Assembly: GCA_002506595.1 (NCBI GenBank)
Contig: DAXV01000045.1
Location: 1 to 17,784, forward strand
Length of the DNA: 17,784 bases
Reading direction: 5' to 3'
Origin: Acidilobaceae archaeon UBA158
Lineage (GTDB): Archaea; Thermoproteota; Thermoprotei_A; Sulfolobales; Acidilobaceae
In this document: positions 1 through 6,403 of the stretch, in pieces
How the letters are laid out: each line of letters begins with the position of its first letter
Numbering within the stretch: position 1 is the first letter of the stretch
Position numbers and translations under genes: made by a program
Notes under the pieces: generated by a model
The model's input: the letters and a program-made list of their open reading frames with translations, nothing else
The model's database searches: none
What the model was told of the DNA's origin: nothing

Positions 1-33
1 TCTTATGCATATCAAATCACTCCTAACCCTCAT
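1..33 (-). CDS. Possible 5' end of a leftward gene (partial)
   Basis: An ATG at 33 (minus strand) opens eleven codons (MRVRSDLICIR) that run off the left edge without a stop. A TATA-like TTTATAAA lies about 50 bp upstream on the same strand, near 83-91. The fragment is too short to assign a family, and no clear GGTGA site precedes it, so this is only a candidate. Confidence 0.25.
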   Translation of the reverse strand, partial: MRVRSDLICIR

Positions 34-122
34 GCTAACCTTTCGCTTAGCTATAGTTATAATGGTGAGAGGGATTTTTATACTTTATAAAAATAATAAA
101 CCTTTTAATCAATTCATAATAA

Positions 123-1148
123 TTAAATAGATTCAATTAGATTTTTATAATTATTTATATTTAATTTAATGTTTCCAACTTCTATTTTTCTTATTTTACC
201 ATTATACTCTGTTACTAAAAAAACGTTATCGTTAACAATCTTATAAATCAAGCCAAAATATTGGTTTCCTTCTTGAGATTCGATTCCAACTATAGATCCC
301 TGAGAAAGATTTTCTTTATTAATTATTTTTACATCATTCAAGTTTATGATTCTTTTTTGTGATGATAAAATACATTGCGATAATAATCTATCTCTGTTCT
401 CTCTTCTTTCGTATCTACTTTTTTCTTTATTAACTAACTTATCTATTTGTATTAATTTAATTTCATTTATATAATTAGCTATTTTATAATTTAAGCCTAT
501 TGAGATTATTGTATCTATACCGATATTTTTGACTAAAGAAAGTTTTAATTTGATTGATTCATCGTTTACTAAACCATCAGTGTCTATAATTAAATTATTT
601 TCTTTACCTAATTTTTCTATACATTCGATATAATTTTCTTTGCTATAATATGAACTAATATCTCCTACAAAACATGATTTAACATTTGTTATAGAACTCT
701 TCCAACCAGGTATATAAGGTGGATTAATTTCAGAAACACTAACAAATAACGGGCAATAAATTTCATTTTGTCCTAGGTCAGCGCTCATAATTTTTGCTCT
801 TATTCCATTAGAATAAAACTTGTTTATTAAAAAAGCAGCAAGAGTGCTTTTGCCAGAATCGCTAGGGCCAATTATCATAATTTTTCTTCTATCCATAGTC
901 TCTTTATATATTCTATCATAAATTTCATAAGTTTTGCTTTCAGTGTTTATAATACTTTTCAATGAAGGAGTTATATTGAGGCATGCATTCTCTACTTTAA
1001 TTGGTATTGATCTACCTATGGGAATTGTTATTTTCCTATTAAATTTTTTATTTATTTTAAATCCTAATATATTTACGATACCATCAATAATCTCTAGGCT
1101 TGAGGGTCCCATTAAAATATAGAATCCATCATATTTTTCACAATTCAT
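123..1148 (-). CDS. Clp1/Grc3-type polynucleotide (RNA 5'-hydroxyl) kinase
   Basis: Predicted P-loop kinase of the Clp1/Grc3 family, whose members phosphorylate 5'-hydroxyl ends of RNA using a nucleoside triphosphate. An N-terminal beta-rich domain of roughly 85 residues is followed by a Walker A motif GPSDSGKST, a DLGQ element typical of the Clp1 P-loop domain, the family-typical segment PPYIPGWKSS, and a Walker B-like LIIDTDG. The C-terminal ~100 residues form a smaller beta-type domain. Length (about 340 residues) suits the compact archaeal form. I chose ATG at 1148 rather than in-frame TTG at 1163, because a TATA-like element at 1174-1181 would place transcription initiation near 1152, after the TTG. 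The next gene is an intron-containing tRNA, a suggestive context since Clp1 associates with tRNA splicing machinery in eukaryotes. Family assignment is fairly sure; the in vivo substrate is not. Confidence 0.85.
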   Translation of the reverse strand: MNCEKYDGFYILMGPSSLEIIDGIVNILGFKINKKFNRKITIPIGRSIPIKVENACLNITPSLKSIINTESKTYEIYDRIYKETMDRRKIMIIGPSDSGKSTLAAFLINKFYSNGIRAKIMSADLGQNEIYCPLFVSVSEINPPYIPGWKSSITNVKSCFVGDISSYYSKENYIECIEKLGKENNLIIDTDGLVNDESIKLKLSLVKNIGIDTIISIGLNYKIANYINEIKLIQIDKLVNKEKSRYERRENRDRLLSQCILSSQKRIINLNDVKIINKENLSQGSIVGIESQEGNQYFGLIYKIVNDNVFLVTEYNGKIRKIEVGNIKLNINNYKNLIESI

Positions 1149-1173
1149 TTTTATTTTGCCCAATAATAATTTT

Positions 1174-1181
1174 AATATATT
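1174..1181 (-). promoter_or_regulatory. TATA box of the Clp1-like gene
   Basis: On the minus strand the sequence reads AATATATT about 26 bp before 1152, just ahead of ATG 1148. This implies an almost leaderless transcript and argues against the upstream TTG as start. Confidence 0.5.
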
Positions 1182-1286
1182 TCCCTTTTAAGGATCAAAT
1201 ATAATAAGTATAATTTATAAAAATTAAAGCGAAATTGATAGTTTTAATTACAAATTTTTATTATGATTTATATGATTGAGTTAAGG

Positions 1287-1296
1287 CTTATATAAA
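1287..1296 (+). promoter_or_regulatory. Upstream TATA box, second promoter before tRNA-Asp
   Basis: CTTATATAAA preceded by a purine-rich AAGG is one of the strongest TATA-like elements in the window. It predicts initiation near 1318, about 50 nt upstream of the tRNA. It may give a longer tRNA precursor or belong to an undetected short transcript. Confidence 0.4.
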
Positions 1297-1332
1297 AAGC
1301 AAAAAGTTTGTTTTAGCAGTTTGAGAAGAAAA

Positions 1333-1340
1333 TTTAAATA
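1333..1340 (+). promoter_or_regulatory. TATA box of tRNA-Asp
   Basis: TTTAAATA centred about 32 bp before the mature tRNA 5' end, which predicts initiation near 1361-1364 and a leader of a few nucleotides. Confidence 0.5.
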
Positions 1341-1368
1341 ACGAACCCTTTTCTTTTATAGAAGGCGA

Positions 1369-1473
1369 GCCGCGGTCGTATAGTCTGGCCTAGTATGCGG
1401 GCCTGTCAAGAGTAATGTGAGAAAATCTCACAGATAGCCCGTGACCCGGGTTCAAATCCCGGCCGCGGCGCCA
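1369..1473 (+). tRNA. tRNA-Asp (GTC) with 27-nt intron, CCA encoded
   Basis: The acceptor stem is GCCGCGG (1369-1375) with CCGCGGC (1463-1469), followed by discriminator G and an encoded CCA. The anticodon stem is CGGGC (1398-1402) with GCCCG (1437-1441). The loop begins CTGTCA, giving anticodon GTC at 1405-1407 (aspartate). The T arm is CCGGG-TTCAAAT-CCCGG. An intron at 1409-1435 interrupts between positions 37 and 38, the canonical archaeal site. The folded precursor has a textbook bulge-helix-bulge: CTGT (1403-1406) pairs with ACAG (1430-1433), flanked by 3-nt bulges CAA and ATA, each cut between its second and third base. Expected to be spliced by the EndA-type endonuclease and joined by RtcB. 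Confidence 0.96.
1409..1435 (+). other. tRNA-Asp intron (37/38)
   Basis: A 27-nt intron defined by the bulge-helix-bulge. Its interior folds either as GAG/CTC (1410-1412 with 1427-1429), continuing the splicing helix, or as a 7-bp hairpin TGTGAGA/TCTCACA that competes with the splicing fold. No box C/D or guide-like element is evident inside it. Confidence 0.9.
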
Positions 1474-1541
1474 TAAACTAAATTCACATTATTATAGCTT
1501 ATTTTAATTAAAAGATATAGAAGTAATAAAGCCCTTAACCC

Positions 1542-1549
1542 TTTATAAA
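1542..1549 (+). promoter_or_regulatory. TATA box of the small winged-helix gene
   Basis: TTTATAAA centred about 40 bp before the TTG start predicts initiation near 1572, just at the GGTGA site, so a very short leader. Confidence 0.5.
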
Positions 1550-1584
1550 TCTTATGTAGTTATTAAAATTAATGGTGAAAATGT

Positions 1585-1893
1585 TTGTCAACAATAATTA
1601 AAGAAATCTTGGTATACTTCGAGCAGCAAGGGCCTATGTCTCCAGGAGACGCTGCACAGAAATTAAATGCACCGAGATATAAAGTATTGGCAACAATACA
1701 ATGCTTATCAGAACTAGGCTTTCTAGAACCTTTGTATTCAAGGGGTAGCTATAAAATATATCAAATAAGTCTCTTAGGAAAAAAAGCACTGGAAAAAATG
1801 AACTCAGAAGAATCCTTGAGAGATATTTTAGAAGAGAGTTTAATAGGTGCGAATCCTCTAAAAAACAATGAGAAAGAAAAAGTTGAAGCTTAA
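1585..1893 (+). CDS. Small winged-helix DNA-binding protein
   Basis: A 102-residue protein whose first ~75 residues have the pattern of a winged helix-turn-helix: helix 1 (IIKEILVYFEQQG), a turn-helix segment (SPGDAAQKLNAPRYKVLATIQCLSELGFLEPL) and a beta wing (SRGSYKIYQISLLGKKAL). The C-terminal tail is charged. It is probably a cytoplasmic DNA-binding protein or local regulator; the target is unknown. The start is TTG at 1585, preceded by GGTGA (1574-1578) with a 6-nt spacer. An out-of-frame ATG at 1581 yields only a few codons. It converges on the next gene with a 4-nt overlap over TTAA, each stop using the other strand. I do not recognise a named family. Confidence 0.8.
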   Translation: MSTIIKEILVYFEQQGPMSPGDAAQKLNAPRYKVLATIQCLSELGFLEPLYSRGSYKIYQISLLGKKALEKMNSEESLRDILEESLIGANPLKNNEKEKVEA

Positions 1894-2249
1894 TTAGGTA
1901 GGAATTTTGGAATCTCTTCAATATTTATAATTGGAATAGCTATCCAACCAGGCTTAATTTTGTCCGATATTTCAACCTTTTCGCCCGTTTCATCTGTTCT
2001 TATCAATACATACCTAGCTTTTTCATGAGTAAGGTCTTCATTAATTTCACAATAATATACAAGAGGTATTCCATAATATTTATAATAATCTTTATATGTT
2101 GCTTGTACAAAGTATATGGCCTTGCCGTTTCTCATAAGTCTATAAATTGGCATTAATATCATATGTGCTGCCATAGATGATGCTAATCTTGCTAAATCAT
2201 TAATTGAACTAACTTTAACTAGAAATACTTCATCAATTTTTTCTTCCAT
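1890..2249 (-). CDS. Conserved hypothetical protein (119 aa)
   Basis: A soluble protein of about 119 residues that looks like a mixed alpha/beta domain. It has an N-terminal EKIDEVFLVKVSS strand, a helical stretch with two close methionine-rich segments (SSMAAHMILMPIYRLMR), a very tyrosine-rich patch (KDYYKYYGIPLVYYCEI), and a C-terminal strand pair ending in IPIINIEEIPKF. It has no signal peptide or membrane segment, and I recognise no catalytic motif. ATG 2249 is chosen because GGTGA sits 5 nt before it; an upstream in-frame start at 2282 has no such site. It overlaps the 3' end of the convergent winged-helix gene by 4 nt. Function unknown. Confidence 0.75.
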   Translation of the reverse strand: MEEKIDEVFLVKVSSINDLARLASSMAAHMILMPIYRLMRNGKAIYFVQATYKDYYKYYGIPLVYYCEINEDLTHEKARYVLIRTDETGEKVEISDKIKPGWIAIPIINIEEIPKFLPN

Positions 2250-2344
2250 GTTTTCACCTAAATAATAGGAATGGATTAACAAATTATAAATCTATTTTCA
2301 TAAAAATGGTTAAACCTTTGAAAAAAGCGTTAAAATTTTTCTTT

Positions 2345-2962
2345 TTATTTCATAAAGTCTAGTAAGCTTTTATGTTTATTTTTTAGAATTTGATTAGCCT
2401 CTTTGATATCCTCTCTTAATAGCTCTTTTAATTCAGGCTTATAGAGCGCAGCTGCGGGATGATAAGTTGAAAAAACTTTAATTTTTATGCCATTAAACAT
2501 AACTTCTCTAGGCTTTTTTCTTTCTTTTTCTAATCCTTCCCATTTATAATCAAATATTAATGAAACTGCCTCGCCAGCAGTTCTTCCTAATGTTAAAATT
2601 ATCTCTGGCTTGATAATATCGATCTCTTCAATTAGATAAGGTAGGCATGAATCGATCTCTTCTTTATTAGGTGTTCTATTATTAGGTGGCCTACATTTGA
2701 CTACATTAGTAATATACACATCATCTCTTTTTATATTGTTTTCATTTAGTAATGAATCTAAAAGTTTTCCTGCTGAGCCAACAAATGGTATCCCTTGAAG
2801 ATCTTCATTTCTACCAGGTGCTTCCCCTATTAGCATTATTTTTGTATCGATATTTCCGTTTCCTACAACAGCATTTGTTCTATTTAAATGTAAAGGACAT
2901 TTTTTACAAGATTTTATTAATTCATTTAGATTACTAATTCTAATTCTTTTATCATCTTGCAT
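2345..2962 (-). CDS. udg: Family 4 uracil-DNA glycosylase (Fe-S type)
   Basis: Removes uracil arising from cytosine deamination, a prime form of DNA damage at high temperature. With ATG 2962 as start, the four iron-sulfur cysteines are C19, C22, C90 and C106, in the family spacing C-x2-C...C-x15-C. The active-site motif is GEAPGRNEDLQGIPFVG, and motif 3 contains the conserved histidine in TYHPAAALY. Length (205 aa) is typical. The C-terminus HKSLLDFMK resembles a PCNA-interacting peptide (L, then F-M), as known for crenarchaeal family 4 enzymes. It directly follows the cupin gene: the cupin stop TAG overlaps a possible GTG start at 2971 (TAGTG). I prefer ATG 2962 because GTGAT, read from the same bases, forms a Shine-Dalgarno site 4 nt before it. 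Confidence 0.95.
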   Translation of the reverse strand: MQDDKRIRISNLNELIKSCKKCPLHLNRTNAVVGNGNIDTKIMLIGEAPGRNEDLQGIPFVGSAGKLLDSLLNENNIKRDDVYITNVVKCRPPNNRTPNKEEIDSCLPYLIEEIDIIKPEIILTLGRTAGEAVSLIFDYKWEGLEKERKKPREVMFNGIKIKVFSTYHPAAALYKPELKELLREDIKEANQILKNKHKSLLDFMK

Positions 2963-2970
2963 TATTATCA

Positions 2971-3354
2971 CTAATATTCTATTGGTTTATCTACCTCTTT
3001 AGCTGTTGGCTTAGATGGTATTATGCATATAAATCTAAGCATAGAATCAGCCCAATATTCATGCTCTACATTTGGTGGAATAAATAAAAAGTTACCTTCT
3101 TCAACACTATATACTTTTGACCCGATCTTGATCTTTCCTTTTCCTTCTATGATAAATATTTCGTGTTCCCATGGATGAAAATGAGAATTTATATGTCCTC
3201 CAGGTTCCATTCTAAATAATCTCATAAAGAAATTATTTGCTCCATCGTCATCTGTTAACAACCATCTTATGTATGATTTTTGAGCTTGATCTTCAGGTAA
3301 TTTTTCTTCTTCCACTTCATAAAATTTTTTGATTACTGGCTTTATACTGCTCAA
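2971..3354 (-). CDS. Single-domain cupin protein
   Basis: A small cupin (about 127 aa) of the cupin_2 type. Motif 1 is GGHINSHFHPWEHEIFIIEGKG, with metal-ligand candidates H58, H60 and E65. Motif 2 is GNFLFIPPNVEHEYW, with H98. It therefore very probably binds a divalent metal in a beta-barrel; small cupins of this kind include enzymes and sensors, and the substrate cannot be read from sequence. Start: a GTG at 3363 lies inside the GGTGA element itself, whereas TTG at 3354 sits 5 nt after GGTGA (3360-3364) and is preferred. It is first in a tight pair with the glycosylase, sharing a base at the stop, so the two are probably co-transcribed and translationally coupled. Confidence 0.85.
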   Translation of the reverse strand: MSSIKPVIKKFYEVEEEKLPEDQAQKSYIRWLLTDDDGANNFFMRLFRMEPGGHINSHFHPWEHEIFIIEGKGKIKIGSKVYSVEEGNFLFIPPNVEHEYWADSMLRFICIIPSKPTAKEVDKPIEY

Positions 3355-3419
3355 AATTTTCACCTGATTTTATTATTACTGAAAAATATAAAAACATTAG
3401 CTAATATTCTATCATGAAA

Positions 3420-5336
3420 TCAATAATTCAATTTTTTATAAATTCTTGTAATATAGGTTATAGAAATAAGAAAACCTAAAGCTAATCCTAATATTAAATA
3501 TATTGCAAAGAAACCGTAATTTATTGAATTATTTGAAACATTTATTGATATATAACTGGTAGAGTTTCCTTGATTTAATGAAAGCTCTCCTAAATACCAG
3601 ATTATTGAATCAACAACACCTGTTTCCATAATATTCAGTGCGCTTGCAGGACTTGTATTAATGATCTGGCTAGCGTATTTCATATAAGAATTATCAATTG
3701 AGTTTTGTAATCCTTTAGATGCAAGTTCTGCAGTAATAAGATTGAATTCATTCTGTAATTCATTTGCATATTGCATTGTAATTAAGGGATAGTTTGTTCC
3801 TGTTATTACAAATATAATGTTTAGAGAATTTTGTAATGCGTCCTCATAAACTCCTATAGCAGCAGTATAATATCCTTTGCTTAAAAGATTATTCGCATAA
3901 GATATAAGATAATTTAGATTATTTTCCATAGCGCTTAATAGTTGTGCTTCTGCAATATCTCCTACAGAAGTATATTGACTTATATAATAATTAATTAAAG
4001 AATTAGCATAATTAATTGCTGTAATTGTAAAAGACGATGCGGCGTTTGCTGTTGATATTATAAGTTCAGGCACAATAAATGGAGGCGTGCTATTCGATAA
4101 AATCGCTGCGTTAGCCCATGAAATAGCACTCTCTATTCTTGCTTCAGAATAAGCTAAATTTTGAGCTATAGTTATTAAAGAAGTATTTATTGATGATGAT
4201 ACACTTTTTGTATATTCAGCATTATATATTGCGTCTGCAATTCTGCTAAATGCTGTAGCCATGAGCTCTTGAGAGTATAATGTGTTTAAGTTTGTATTGT
4301 TAAGGAGCTTTGATTCTAATAAATTCGCCTGGTTTATTACACTTTGAGTTACATTGTTTATAAAGTTTGTAATATAATTTCCTGATTTTAAAGATAGTTT
4401 ATATAACCATATAGTATAGTTAGCTGTCAAAGCATTGTAATAGGCAGTAAATGCATAGCTTGCTGATGCATACGGATCCATATTTAAAAGATTATGGGCT
4501 AATTTAAGATTTGTTTCTGTATAGTTTATCATTTGCATTAGATTTAAAATTAAAACAGATTGATTACTAATAATATTTATTGTAGAATTTACTTGTCTTA
4601 ATATTATGTAAGATTTATTTATAAAATTCTTCGATGCATTTTGCATTGCTAATTCAAACTTTTTATCTTTAGTAACATTAATGCTTATGTTATATGGAGT
4701 TGTTTTATATATTGCATTAGAAGCCATTACTATTCCAGGTACTGGAATAAATCTATTACAATAAGATGCTCCTCCAGTTGCTAAGTTTCCAATAGGAAAA
4801 GCTATAGTTAGGTTATGGGAGGATGCTGCAGAACATTTATAAGATAGTCCTCCTATGGGTCCTGATAGCCCAGAAGGGCTTACAGCTCCTGTTATTGCAT
4901 AATTATGAAGTATAGATGTATTTAATCCAGTCGCTAAGCCATATGTTGCAAGCATTACTCCGAAACTTCCACTTGGCCCTGAAATTGTTCCTGACGTATT
5001 TATAAAGACCTTTAAGTTGTAATTGTTATAATCAAGCCCAGCATATAGCATCGCTACCATAAAAGCCATTTGCATGCTATATAAAGTTGAGCTTTGGACT
5101 TGGCCATTATCAACTACTGTAACTTGACCATTACCTGGATATGACAATGTAACTGTTGTGTTTATTACCGTTCCGCTATTATTGCCTTCAACTGCAGGCA
5201 AGTAGAGCCATGTTGATCTTGACCATTGTGCTTGTTTAAAACTACTTATTTGCTGTGCATATATAGGAGAAAGAGTAAACAATATTATCAGGCTAATAAT
5301 TAATAATGAAATAATTGCAAATTTTTTCCTTTTCAA
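3420..5336 (-). CDS. Membrane-anchored Lon-like (S16 family) archaeal serine protease
   Basis: A 638-residue exported protein. An N-terminal signal peptide (basic MKRKK, hydrophobic core, cleavage plausible after IYA-Q near residue 27) and a C-terminal membrane helix (about 610-630), followed by a basic tail, give a type I topology with the bulk outside the cell. Residues ~60-190 resemble the Lon proteolytic domain: SGPSGS carries the nucleophile Ser122, and a block matching the Lon TGxxxxxGxxxPIGGxxxK pattern (ITGAVSPSGLSGPIGGLSYK) carries the general-base Lys167. The 45-residue gap is close to that in Lon. There is no ATPase domain, so it belongs to the predicted secreted archaeal S16-type proteases (COG1750-like). 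The remaining ~400 residues are helical, rich in Asn/Ser/Tyr, with many N-x-S/T sequons. TTG 5336 follows GGAGGGG (5344-5350) by 7 nt. Confidence 0.87.
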   Translation of the reverse strand: MKRKKFAIISLLIISLIILFTLSPIYAQQISSFKQAQWSRSTWLYLPAVEGNNSGTVINTTVTLSYPGNGQVTVVDNGQVQSSTLYSMQMAFMVAMLYAGLDYNNYNLKVFINTSGTISGPSGSFGVMLATYGLATGLNTSILHNYAITGAVSPSGLSGPIGGLSYKCSAASSHNLTIAFPIGNLATGGASYCNRFIPVPGIVMASNAIYKTTPYNISINVTKDKKFELAMQNASKNFINKSYIILRQVNSTINIISNQSVLILNLMQMINYTETNLKLAHNLLNMDPYASASYAFTAYYNALTANYTIWLYKLSLKSGNYITNFINNVTQSVINQANLLESKLLNNTNLNTLYSQELMATAFSRIADAIYNAEYTKSVSSSINTSLITIAQNLAYSEARIESAISWANAAILSNSTPPFIVPELIISTANAASSFTITAINYANSLINYYISQYTSVGDIAEAQLLSAMENNLNYLISYANNLLSKGYYTAAIGVYEDALQNSLNIIFVITGTNYPLITMQYANELQNEFNLITAELASKGLQNSIDNSYMKYASQIINTSPASALNIMETGVVDSIIWYLGELSLNQGNSTSYISINVSNNSINYGFFAIYLILGLALGFLISITYITRIYKKLNY

Positions 5337-5355
5337 TTTTAAGCCCCTCCAAACA

Positions 5356-5365
5356 CTAAATATAC
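5356..5365 (+). promoter_or_regulatory. TATA box of the 5397 gene in a 60-bp divergent promoter
   Basis: CTAAATATAC lies 26 bp before 5387, immediately ahead of the GGTGA at 5386-5390. The protease gene must fire leftward from the same 60 bp (GTTAAAAC near 5374-5381 on the minus strand is a candidate), so the two core promoters overlap and may be mutually exclusive or co-regulated. Confidence 0.45.
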
Positions 5366-5396
5366 AGAGAGAGTTTTAACTTTGTGGTGAGAGGAG

Positions 5397-5912
5397 TTGG
5401 GTGGTAGGAAACAGAATAAGCTTAAGGAAGAGCAAGTAGATCAGAAGGCATCTACAACTAAAGATATAAAGATTGTTGCAACTCAAGTAATAACTAAAGA
5501 TAAAGTTATTCAAAATCCAAAGCTTTTATCTCTGCTTTATTTGATTTCTCAATTAGGAATGGTTCACGAAAGAACGTTACAAATTGTTGTTGCCGAGCTT
5601 AAAAATAAAGGTGTTGATTTAGGTTATCAATTTACTCAATTAGGTAATGACCCTTATAGCGCAGCTCTTAAGAATGATATAGTAGCATTATTATATACAG
5701 GTCTTGCAGAAGCAGAACCAAGATACAGGAAAATAAGGATAACAGGTGATGGAAAGGAGACTTTAGAAAAAGCAGAATCAATAAAGTCATTCCAAGAATC
5801 TATAAATAAGGTATTAAATGAAATAAAAAATAAGGCTTCAATGGTTGATGCCGAAATAGATTTTGAAATCAGAAAAGTGAATAAACTATCTGCTAAAAAA
5901 GGAAGAAAGTAA
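5397..5912 (+). CDS. Winged-helix-like protein of unknown function
   Basis: A 171-residue soluble protein. The first ~35 residues are polar and basic and probably disordered. Residues ~40-125 look like a winged-helix fold: NPKLLSLLYLISQLGMVHERTLQIVVAELKNKG, then a helix with YSAALKNDIVALLYTGLAE and a short wing PRYRKIRITGDGKETLEKA. A charged helical tail (~125-171), likely coiled coil, ends KKGRK. Basic ends suggest nucleic-acid binding or a transcription role; I cannot name a family. The start is TTG 5397, preceded by GGTGA (5386-5390) with a 6-nt spacer. It is transcribed divergently from the membrane protease across only 60 bp, so it could regulate that gene, which is inference. Confidence 0.75.
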   Translation: MGGRKQNKLKEEQVDQKASTTKDIKIVATQVITKDKVIQNPKLLSLLYLISQLGMVHERTLQIVVAELKNKGVDLGYQFTQLGNDPYSAALKNDIVALLYTGLAEAEPRYRKIRITGDGKETLEKAESIKSFQESINKVLNEIKNKASMVDAEIDFEIRKVNKLSAKKGRK

Positions 5913-5940
5913 ATTTATTTTTCATTTATTTTTAAATATT

Positions 5941-5992
5941 AGAGGTTTTTAAGGATATAAACCTAGTATGTAATCTTAACCTCTTATTACAT
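5941..5992 (+). promoter_or_regulatory. Interleaved palindromes in the promoter/leader of the HTH gene
   Basis: Three overlapping inverted repeats lie in 52 bp. AGAGGTT (5941-5947) is complementary to AACCTCT (5978-5984). AGGTTT (5943-5948) is also complementary to AAACCT (5959-5964). ATGTAAT (5968-5974) pairs with ATTACAT (5986-5992), enclosing AACCTCT in its loop. The first strand has two possible partners, so alternative folds or overlapping operators are possible. A TATA-like TTTAAATATT lies at 5931-5940. Confidence 0.45.
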
Positions 5993-6027
5993 TTTAATTA
6001 ATCATAGTAAGAATGGTGTAATGCTTA

Positions 6028-6399
6028 ATGACAAAATACGTACATCTTCTGGGAAAAGAATCTAGACAGAAAATAATAGAAATATTGGCAGATGAAAGAG
6101 GAGTTAGAGAATTAGCTAACGAACTTGATATAACTCCTGCTGCTGTTAGTAAATATTTATCTGGTTTAACTCATCCATCAGATTTAGTTATTGAAAGGGC
6201 CATAAAAATTGCGAATAATGATGAAATAAGAAAAATTGCGAAAATAGTGGAAGAAGAATTCATTGATGGATTAACAAGCTTTGTTGAGTGGAGCATTGAT
6301 AAAGGTGTTTTAGATACAAGGTTTTATAAAAGATTAAATGATATAACAGCGAGAGTTGGTTTAATCACTTTAAGTCAAAGAGATTTGAATGCAGCATAA
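6028..6399 (+). CDS. XRE-type helix-turn-helix transcriptional regulator
   Basis: A 123-residue DNA-binding protein. Residues ~10-60 hold a five-helix XRE/Cro-type HTH: SRQKIIEILADERGVRELANELDITPAAVSKYLSGLTHPS, with recognition helix PAAVSKYLSGL. The C-terminal half (EEFIDGLTSFVEWSIDKGVLDTRFYKRLNDITARVGL) is helical and probably mediates dimerisation. No ligand-binding domain is obvious. ATG 6028 is preceded by GGTGT (6015-6019) with an 8-nt spacer. The leader and promoter contain interleaved palindromes, which suggests autoregulation (inference). The stop lies only 4 bp from that of the convergent gap gene. Confidence 0.85.
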   Translation: MTKYVHLLGKESRQKIIEILADERGVRELANELDITPAAVSKYLSGLTHPSDLVIERAIKIANNDEIRKIAKIVEEEFIDGLTSFVEWSIDKGVLDTRFYKRLNDITARVGLITLSQRDLNAA

Positions 6400-6403
6400 T
6401 TGT

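Noticed and set aside
934..1122. Rightward open frame of 62 codons inside the Clp1-like gene
   Set aside because: It lies antisense to a well-supported kinase domain, has no ribosome site, and its low-complexity hydrophobic sequence is typical of an AT-rich shadow frame.
1449..1473. tRNA 3' end as an integration (att) site
   Set aside because: No second copy of the tRNA 3' segment occurs in the window and no integrase or mobile genes are nearby.
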